Shown here in pieces: positions 56,181 through 64,000 of a stretch of DNA of 64,000 bases. Numbering within the stretch: the first letter of the stretch is position 1; each line of letters opens with the position of its first letter. Origin of the DNA: Eupeodes corollae. Taxonomy: Eukaryota > Arthropoda > Insecta > Diptera > Syrphidae. The notes under the pieces were generated by a model. It saw nothing but the letters and a program-made list of their open reading frames with translations, was not told the origin of the DNA and ran no database searches. The position numbers were made by a program, and so were the translations under genes. The stretch covers positions 128,738,065-128,802,064 of the forward strand of contig NC_079149.1 of NCBI RefSeq assembly GCF_945859685.1, in the 5' to 3' direction.

Positions 56181-57181
56181 TCCCCTACCAGAAGGTAGCC
56201 ACTTAGGACCTTTACTGTTTATTTTGTACGTTAACGACCTACCTTCTAACGTATTGACTCACTTGACGACTGTTTACTCCTACAAGATGATAGTAGAATA
56301 GTTTTTGAGAATGGAGTCTTATAAATAAGCTTATAATAAACATAGACAAATGTAAATCATGTGTTTTACACGCAAACAAAATGTTTTGACTTTCAATCAT
56401 CAATTAGACTCTTCTTATTTGACTAAACTCTCTACTTTCTCTGACCTTGGTATTTTTCTTGACCTAAAATTAACTTTTACAAAAATCACTATGACTATGT
56501 ATATTATTAAAAAAGCAAACAAGACACTCGTAATTATAAAACGGTTTTCACATGATTTTCGCCACCCTTATATTCTTAAACTTCTTTATATAAAATTTGT
56601 AAGACCAATATTGGAATATGGCTGCATAATATGGGCTCCCTTTTATTCAATCCATATAAACAGAATATAAGGAGTACAAAGAAGATTCATGCGCTTCTGC
56701 CCCCGTTTCTTCCCATGGTCCAATAGACTTCAACTTCCACCGTACAATCATAGGCTCACGCTTACAAATCTTCCATCGCTTTCTAAACACAGAGAGTACA
56801 TTCAGCTGTGCTTTATTATAAAATTAATCAATGGGTCAGTCATATCACCATCAATTTTGGAACAAGTAAACTTTATTTATGGCTTCAAGTATAAGAAGAT
56901 AAGTTCCTTTACGTCCTACATCAAGCAGATCGAACTATGGTAAAAACAGTCCCATCAACCAATTGATTTCAGTTTACAACAAGTATTCCTTTTTGCTATA
57001 TTCCTTAAGCGATGATTTTAAAAGTAAAATATTTAAAGTACATTTTTTCAACACTTCAGTTTAACTTCTTTTTTGCAAATTGCTTAAACATTGTAAATCT
57101 ATAAATCTAAGAATAAATGTAATATTACTCTTAAGTTGTAACGTTAGTTTGTTTAACGAATTCAATAAATAAATAAATAAA

Positions 57182-57599
57182 TTTAGCGCTAACGAGAATC
57201 TTAATCAATAAATGTTAAAAGTGAACACCGTTATTAATATGAGTTGGGAACATTTTTTAATAATAAAAACATTTTACACAGCACAAAATATAATTTTTTT
57301 GAAGCTGTATGTAGCCCAAGTCTGGAGTAAAGAAGTAGGAAACCGTAGAAAAATTGCTTAGGTTCTCCATAAAATGAAAATGGGTATAAGTATACCACCA
57401 CTGTTCATAAGAACTTCAAAGTACAACTACAAGTGGACCACCATTTTGAAAGTGCTTTATACGCCAAACAATAGCCTACCAAAAAAAGCAGCTCTGAAAG
57501 CAAAGCAAGTAAGGGTGGTTCAAAGAGTGGAAAAAGACGGCTTAAGAAACTGGTATGGAGCTAGAAATCAATAAACTTAAATCATGGAAGTTACCTCTT
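57182..57599. other. Noncoding, no gene seen
   Basis: AT-rich. A 66-codon + strand frame (57374-57574) is basic and has no domain I can name. Confidence 0.4.
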
Positions 57600-58593
57600 T
57601 ATGAACTTATCAGTCGTATAAATGCCTACGGGATCGTAGATCGCACGAAGAAATTGTATCTTGAAATGACTGAAGATGCTTCTAAAACGTATAGCAAACT
57701 AAATCCTTAACTACCTTAAAGCTACGTTGTTGTAAGTCCTTCCCTGATGACATGGCATGTAATTTGTTTTTCCCTCATTAACGGCTAAGTTCATTTTGTC
57801 GCCTCTATCTCATTATTCACAAAAGCCCCATTGACATCACTCTGAGTACTGGACAGACTTTTTTGAAGATACTGCATCTAGTGCTGAAGTGGACTTTCCT
57901 GCTCTAAAGCAACACTGATAAGGACCTACCAGGTTGTTGATGATGGGCTTTGGACGATCATATATTACGGGAAAGAAGATTTTGTATTCGATTTTGTGTT
58001 GGTGCAGTTTAAAAGCTTTTCTTTTTTCAGTATCGGGCAAAACAATACTGAGCTTCCATTCATGAACAGGCATGCTTCTGACAAACATATTTTACAGAGA
58101 AGTTGATGCATGGTCCTAACCAAATTATCTCCAGCGGCTCTGTTAGGCATCAACTTATATGGCAATCTTTACTTCTTCTAAGTCGGGAAGACAGGATTGC
58201 TGGCTTTCGTCGTCTATATTGAATGGATCATCCTCCCTGACAGCGGAATTTGGTTCGTCGTTGAATTTATAGTCTTCAGAAGGGGTCCATTCATATTCTG
58301 AGCATTGACTACCGTTCTACTATGATGTTTCCACTTTTGTCTTTGCAGCTTTCGGTTCGAGGCTTATACACTTGTAAATTTTGTTTCACCTGCTCATAAG
58401 ACTTTCGAACTTCATTTCGGCTTCTGAAAGTCTCAACATCTTCGACCGCACGCTTCTCATGCTCAGGAATAGAGTTTTTTGTTCCCTCCATAAATTCGAT
58501 ATGCAATGTTTCAATAGATGGCGCTAAAGAAGATCTGTGTCGGTGTTGTGTTGTAGGCGTAACAATACAAAGATAAAGTTTAATAAATTTCAA
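57600..58593 (-). mobile_element. LINE relic of the same family as at 40.6-42.6 kb
   Basis: From 58593 on the - strand: RNEVRKSYEQVKQNLQVYKP and RTESCKDKSGNIIVE (pre-RT linker), EWKLSIVLPDTEKRKAF, and PIINNLVGPYQCCFRAGKST (RT fingers/palm). A degraded C-terminal block follows, with CTACGGGATCGTAGATCGCACGAAG on the + strand at about 57626-57650, the counterpart of the ILR…YGPV motif. There are many stops, and the 3' tail is truncated. Confidence 0.75.
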
Positions 58594-58817
58594 CTTTATT
58601 AATACAAATTATAACAAAAAAAAATATGTGTTGTTCTTGCAACACATTCTTCTTCTTTTTTCACTTCAGCGTAGGTATAAAAATATGCAATAAATCCTCA
58701 GCTCCATCTACAGCTTAGATCTTGAGTTATTTTTTTTTTGTTTAGTCAAATTACAGTAAAACAATAAATTATAAATTTAAGTAGTCTTTTGATTTACATG
58801 ATGTGTAATATTGTCTT
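58594..58817 (-). other. 3' UTR of the ABC transporter
   Basis: Sequence beyond the ABC transporter stop. TTTATT at about 58594-58600 (AATAAA on the - strand) is a candidate polyadenylation signal. Confidence 0.4.
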
Positions 58818-61800
58818 CTATGTTCCCGGCAATCTTCCTTCATCTTCGCTAATTGTGTAGTCTTTATTTCTCTGTGCTTGCAACATCCCATGGAACAAGG
58901 AATCTGGATTCTCGGCCAGTTCTCGAGGTATTCCCTGTTCAACAATTTCACCATGATCCAACACGATAATTCTATCCATGTTCTGAAGCCCACTTAAACG
59001 ATGGGCAATAAATATTATTGTCGAACTCTTGAAGGAGTTTCTTAGAGCTATTTGAATGGCTGCTTCTGAATCAGAGTCGAGATTCGATGTTCCTTCATCA
59101 ATGCAGACGACCTTGATATCAAAGAATCAGAAAATGAGATTTTACAGAGAAAAATTAACTGAAAACTAACCTTTGCATTTTTAAGCAACGCCCTTGTGAG
59201 ACACAAAAGTTGCTTCTGTCCTGCTGACAAATTTGTTCCTCCTTTCTCGAGTCTTCCCTGCAGTCCACCTAAAGATTGTACTAGTGGTGTGGCCAGACAA
59301 TTTGTAATTGCATTCCAAATCTCCGAATCAATGAATCTACTCCTTGGATCTAGATTCTCTCGCACAGTGCCTTCGAAGAGGAACGGTTCTTGAGGAATAA
59401 TTCCAATTCGATCCCTTAGTTTTTTCAGAGGGAGAGTTTTCAAGTTCACACAATCCAGCGAAATCTCTCCTGAATTCAATGGAGCCACTCGTAGGAGAGC
59501 TGCGATAATCGAACTCTTGCCAGCACCAGTTCTCCCAACAATTGCTATCCTCTCGAACGCTGCCGTTCGAAAGCTTATATTCTCCAATGCTGGCGCTAGA
59601 TGCTCTCGATATTTTAGTTGAACTTCTTTGAAGGACAACACACCCTGACTAGGCCATCCAAATGGTGGATCTGCACTCCCATTGGCATTGGGTTCCTCTT
59701 CCAGCTTCAAATACTGATCGACTCTCTCCACAGCGATCATTTCCTGTTCAGTCTCTGCCAAAGCATTGAGAACTCCACTCAAAAGCCCAGTGATTGAGAG
59801 AGCATAGGAAATTGCCAAACCCACCATTCCAGGGTTGGTGGTATGTGCTGATGTCATGGCTGCAAGGATACCCGCCCCACCAACTAACATAGCTCCCAAC
59901 ATCTGCAAACGAAGTCCCAACCATTGTTGAGCAGCCGCAGAGGTTAGTTGAGCTTTTATGCTCTCTTCGAGTTTCACATGGAAATCACGTTGAAACCGAG
60001 GACCAGCTCGCATCGTTCTGATTGTTGTGATCCCCTCGAGAGTCTCAGTGAAGTGGGTGTAGAGGGGAGAGAGGGCGTTGCTAGAAAGACGCTTAATATC
60101 TCTCGAAGCATAGCGATAGCGATATTGCAGACTCAAGTATATCGGAACCATTGGAACAACAACCAAACTAAGCCACGGCATGGCATATAAACTTATACAG
60201 AGAGCTCCTAAGAAACAAATGAAGATTGATGTTGTTTTGGGTAGAAAAAAAGACGTCATTTTCCTTACCTGTAAGTCCCACAACTTGGGCGAGTAGAATA
60301 TTTAAAATAAACGGAAGAGAATCATCGATTGTGTAAGTATCCGAGGAGAATCTATTCAAGATTCGACCCACAGAAGTTATGTCAAAGAATTGGAATTTTG
60401 TCTGAAAATAGAAAACGAAATGGTATTGAAAATTAGAACATGGTTCGATATTCCGCCCTCTACCCCTTTCACTTACATAAAGAACTTTATTAAGAAGTTT
60501 GTCATGGATAATTTTAGCTGCTTTTATGCCCGCATAAGCAAACAAAAAAGCTCTAATCAATGTCAACATGGAATTTGTCAACGCCAGCGAGGCAAATATT
60601 CCCAAGTAATAACGATAGTCGTGCTCTGGAACAGGAATCGTTCCATTTCCGACAAGAGTCTCTGTTAGATTAGTTCCATTGATTGGTTTGATATTCGTAT
60701 CAGTAACCCAATGAGCTAGCCAAGCATCTGAAACATTTCTCGAGAGTTGCATAAGAACTACGAATATGAGGACAGCAGTTCCTAAAGGACATGCCACAGC
60801 CCGCCAATAGCACGAAATAACATTCAATGATAGATTTCCATATTCTCGAGACTCCTTAGAAAGAAATAAGATTAAAGAAAAAGGATACAAAATGTACCAA
60901 TATTTTTAGAAAATATAACAAACCTCCATCATGACACTATCAAGACTTTTTGTCTCTGCGTTGTTGTCGTTTAGAAGATCAACACTTGACATACGACTTC
61001 TAACTTGACTAAATGGCTCAATACCAATATCAACATCATCTTCGAGACTTAGATCAATACTTTCGGTCATGTAATCGCTTTTTGTCACTACACCGTTATC
61101 CACATGAAGAATCTAAGAAAAATCATAAAATAAATCATAGGATTTTTTAGGGTTGGCTCTTGACGAACCTGATTTGAATTGAAGAACAAAGTCTTATTGC
61201 TTGTGACGATGATCCTTGTTTTATCCTTTAACAATCCCAGGAGACAGTATTTTACCACATGATTCGCTACATGGGCGTCCAAAGATGACAGAACATCATC
61301 CAAGAGATAAACTATAAAACTATAAATATGAAAAAACAGAGTTGGAGAAGAACCTTAACCCGCATACTTTTTTTGTCCTGATAAACGGCTCTAGCCAAGG
61401 CAACTCTTGCCCGTTGACCACCTGACAGAGTCCTACCATTCTCCCCAACTCCAACTAGATCCCCACCCAGAGCCTCGAGGTCTTCACTCAGACCACAGGC
61501 AAATAGAACATTTTTGTACAGTTGTTCATCGAATACAGCTCCCCAGAGAATGTTATCTCGAATGGTTCCTCTCTGAAGCCAAGAAGTTTGTGGAACATAC
61601 CCAAATCCTGTCAAATATAAGAGATTCAAGGTCCAGAAGCTCCAGCATCTAGTCAAAACAAAAGGAATACTTACCAGCAGTTAAGTCATGAACACAAACA
61701 TATCCATCAATGCATTCTATGGCAGCAACAAGAGCTGAAACGAAAGTACTTTTTCCACCTCCCAACGGTCCTTCAATACAAATTAAGTCGCCCTAAACCC

Positions 61801-64000
61801 ACATTTCTTGAAAAACCTCTATTTTCTCAGCGTTTTTATGTGACTCAACTTACCTTTTTCACATCGAGATTGACTTTCTTGAGACGAAATACAAAATTAT
61901 CCTCATGTGGAGATCGACCTTGATCATATTCAAAAGTTGCATCTTTCAGCTGGAGAACAGTTGGCTTTTCATCGACTTTTTGCGGTGCAGAACCTTTGAT
62001 CACAGGTTGATAATACGAAGAAAAGTCCAAATTTGGAAGCTAAACATGACAAGTGTGAGATTTTGTAAAGCTTTCGAGACTTTTTTCTTACATCAAAAAG
62101 TTCTTGTAAACGATTTACAGAAACCCAAGCTTCAACCAATCCATTTAGAACCCAGGGAAAAGCATTCAGTGGACCGATTAACATGTTCAAAAGAGCAACA
62201 CTAGTGTAAGTTGTTGCGGCTGTGAGAGTATTTCCTAACAACGCTGACATCCCGAAGGTAAGAAGACACATGAGGACGGGTGTTGTAGCCCAAAAGTAGA
62301 CACATAAAGCATCGAGATATTTTCTCTTCGCAAGATACTTGATTTCTTCTTTTCGAAGATCTAAACAAAATTAATTAGGAAATGAAATCAGGAATAGTGT
62401 AGACTTTGAAAAAATGAAAAATCCCACCTCTTATCTTATGAATAAACACATCCTCCCATGCGTGCAGCTTCACCTGCTTTGCTCCAGCGATAGTTTCACT
62501 AGTTGCTGCCAAACGGGCATCTTTTGCTGTCATCAAGTCTTTCGAAATACTGCCAATACTTCTCGCTATCCAGCGGTTGATGGGAATCAACATAGTGGCA
62601 AAAGCTACCCCAGCTAAGAAAGCCACTCCAAGTTGTGTATAAAGCAGGTACAGTGTAGTAAAAAGCTTTAAGACAAAAAGCTCTTCTTCAAAATTTCTCA
62701 CTTGTTTGTTTTTAGGAAAAAACAAAACTCACCTGAAACGGAATACTCCAAAACGAATGGAAACTTATGCAAGAATTAACAATTCGATCTGTGTCCGTTG
62801 ACATTAGATTTAAAATTTCCGGACGGGAGTTTTTAAGTCCTCGAGCTTCTAAAGCTTTCCGGTAGATGGCGGTGACTACGCCTATCCTCATTTTCATGCC
62901 AATGATGGACATCCGCCAGTTGAAGTGAGTTGAACACACAGCAGCTAAAAGAATTTTTTTCTCTTTCAAAATTCGTTAACTTGTGTTGAAAAACTAAAAC
63001 AACTCACATAACAAAGTGGATCCAAAAAGACCCAATGCATACCAATAGGGTTCAGAATCTGTTCCAGTTAGATTAGTGGCCTGTTGACTTAATAATCCTC
63101 CAAGTAAAAGGGGTCCCGCAAACCCCGAAGTATCTGCCATAAATCTCAAAAGGCCAATAAAATAGAATTCCCGACCAAATGTCTTATGCAGTGCCCAGAA
63201 GGTCGACCTTGTTCGAGATATTTGCATATGGAGTTTTTCACTTATTCCCGAGATATTCAAACAGTCTGGAAGATCAAAGAGATCTTCAATTTTCTTGAGA
63301 TTTCCTGCGACTCCTTTTGTAATCAACGGTTCAACCCAGTAGAAGAAAAACTTTGATAAACATGATGCTTCGTCTTGAGCATGGCCAAGCAGAAATTCAT
63401 TGAGATTAAAGTGAAAGTAAACATAGCGATTGGTGAGTAGGGATTGTTGCTCCTGAAAAAGGTTTACAAAAAAAAAACCAGTGAAGTTGATAAAAGGGAG
63501 AACTTTTAGGATCTTACACTATTTCGATCAATATTTTGTAACGATGGCACTGCGGATCCTTTTGGTATCAATGTCAGTCCATAGAGTATATCCATAATCA
63601 CAGTAGCCAAGCTCCATGACCAAAATGAGCTTTTAAAATTCGACCTTAGCCAAACAACATCTAAAACAAACACCGACGACCACAAAACTATCAGACTCAA
63701 TGATCCTCGATGGCTTAACTCTCCAAACCTTCTCGATGACAAAAGATAACCTGCAAAAAATTTGATTAAAAAGCTTTTTGTTTTTTTTCATCAAAAGGAC
63801 TTCCTTACCACAATGTAGGACCCACATAACGAATTCTATACTCACAACCAATACATCAATTGGTTGTATTGGCAATCCCACTGAATGGAAGAAGAAAATC
63901 TTTGTTACTGGCAAAGCAGCTAGGAACAATGTTGTGATAATACGCAAATAGATTAAACGCTTTTGAGTTGGATTTCTTATAACTGGTCGATTGTAACAAC
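58818..64000 (-). CDS. ABC transporter subfamily C, ABCC10/MRP7 type; 15 exons visible, 5' end beyond window
   Basis: Exons, - strand: 64000-63809 (partial), 63750-63518, 63452-63008, 62944-62733, 62665-62428, 62360-62092, 62039-61854, 61792-61675, 61607-61368, 61311-61169, 61112-60924, 60854-60477, 60401-60269, 60207-59171 and 59111-58818. All are GT-AG and stay in frame, giving about 1,434 residues; only a short N-terminus is missing. An N-terminal membrane domain, TMD1, NBD1, TMD2 and NBD2 are seen. NBD1 has Walker A GPLGGGKST, signature LSGGQRARVALARA and Walker B IYLLDD. NBD2 has Walker A GRTGAGKSS, signature LSAGQKQLL, Walker B VVCIDEG and H-loop IAHRLSG. NBD1 lacks the switch His (IVTSNK) and has Asp for the catalytic Glu, so ATP hydrolysis should rest on NBD2. 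TMD2 (ISCYWRAVACPLG, GRILNRFSSDTYTIDDSLPF) matches ABCC10 best; the fly counterpart is probably CG7806. The likely role is export of lipophilic anions or drugs. The gene looks intact. Confidence 0.92.

Larger units (their letters stand above)
45550..57181 (+). mobile_element. Jockey-like LINE, decayed and split by two later elements
   Basis: Endonuclease pieces flank the LTR element: a DETWL motif near 45590 and ICIEVKTETGLLYIIATYI up to 45760 on the left, then PPSSPSNGYENLINCIDEI, LVLGDFNLPNLIW and VEEDRHHPAL (54500-54888) on the right. The pogo-like relic follows. The RT then resumes near 56195 with LGPLLFILYVNDLP, and the C-terminal region reads FVRPILEYGCIIWAPF and NRLQLPPYNHRLTLTNLPSL up to about 56943. 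It ends in an (AATA)n tail (57161-57181). Stops and frameshifts show it is dead, and part of the RT is missing around the pogo insertion. Confidence 0.8.

Noticed and set aside
57374..57574. Basic 66-codon + strand frame as a gene
   Set aside because: No domain, no splice context, and located between two dead LINEs.
1..64000. CRISPR arrays, bacterial operons or riboswitches
   Set aside because: The sequence is eukaryotic nuclear DNA; the regular repeats are a satellite, MITEs and LTRs without CRISPR-like spacer structure.

Overview
The window is nuclear DNA from a fly (Diptera, most likely a brachyceran). The basis is AT-rich noncoding sequence, short GT-AG introns, insect-type Gypsy, Jockey-like, Tc1 and pogo-like transposons, and four recognisable host genes: the first coding exon of a Tec-family kinase (Btk29A type, - strand, 10203-10403), an alpha/epsilon-sarcoglycan (- strand, 35953-38465), the dolichyl-phosphate glucosyltransferase ALG5 (+ strand, 43758-45054) and an ABCC10/MRP7-type ABC transporter (- strand, 58818 to the right edge). 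From memory, the Drosophila melanogaster counterparts (Btk29A, Scg-alpha, wollknaeuel, CG7806) lie close together around polytene region 28F-29A, so this looks like a conserved block expanded by transposons. That recollection was not checked.

Layout. 1-10.2 kb: a ~175-bp tandem satellite, a GAGA-rich stretch near 4 kb and four copies of a palindromic MITE, probably all within or beside a very long Btk29A intron. 10.2-12.5 kb: the kinase first coding exon and presumed 5' region. 12.5-16.8 kb: a graveyard of LINE fragments on both strands, three more MITE copies and an internally deleted Tc1 transposase. 16.8-19.8 kb: low-complexity noncoding DNA. 19.8-33.1 kb: a decayed HPF1-like (histone PARylation factor) gene copy split by a complete 12.5-kb Gypsy-type LTR element whose 2,610-bp LTRs look essentially identical, with a 4-bp GTTT target duplication. 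33.1-38.5 kb: an orphan exon-like segment, then the five-exon sarcoglycan gene. 40.3-43.3 kb: an eighth MITE, two tandem LINE 3' pieces, and a tRNA-derived SINE with a 13-bp target duplication. 43.8-45.1 kb: ALG5. 45.3-57.2 kb: a Jockey-like LINE broken by a second complete Gypsy element (8.7 kb, ATAT target duplication) and by a pogo-like transposase relic. 57.6-58.6 kb: another LINE relic. 58.8-64 kb: the ABC transporter, 15 exons visible.

How the parts relate. The host genes serve unrelated processes: kinase signalling, the dystrophin-glycoprotein complex, N-glycan precursor synthesis and membrane export. The more informative biology is in the mobile DNA. The SINE and one LINE share a 33-nt 3' tail (28 of 33 identical), which suggests the LINE machinery mobilised the SINE. 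The two Gypsy elements are related: both have overlapping gag and pol in a -1 arrangement and the same His-to-Val change in the second zinc knuckle. They differ at the frameshift site, the polypurine tract and the 5' leader, which in the first element carries an array of TTTGCAA motifs. No CRISPR array, rRNA or intact tRNA gene was seen.
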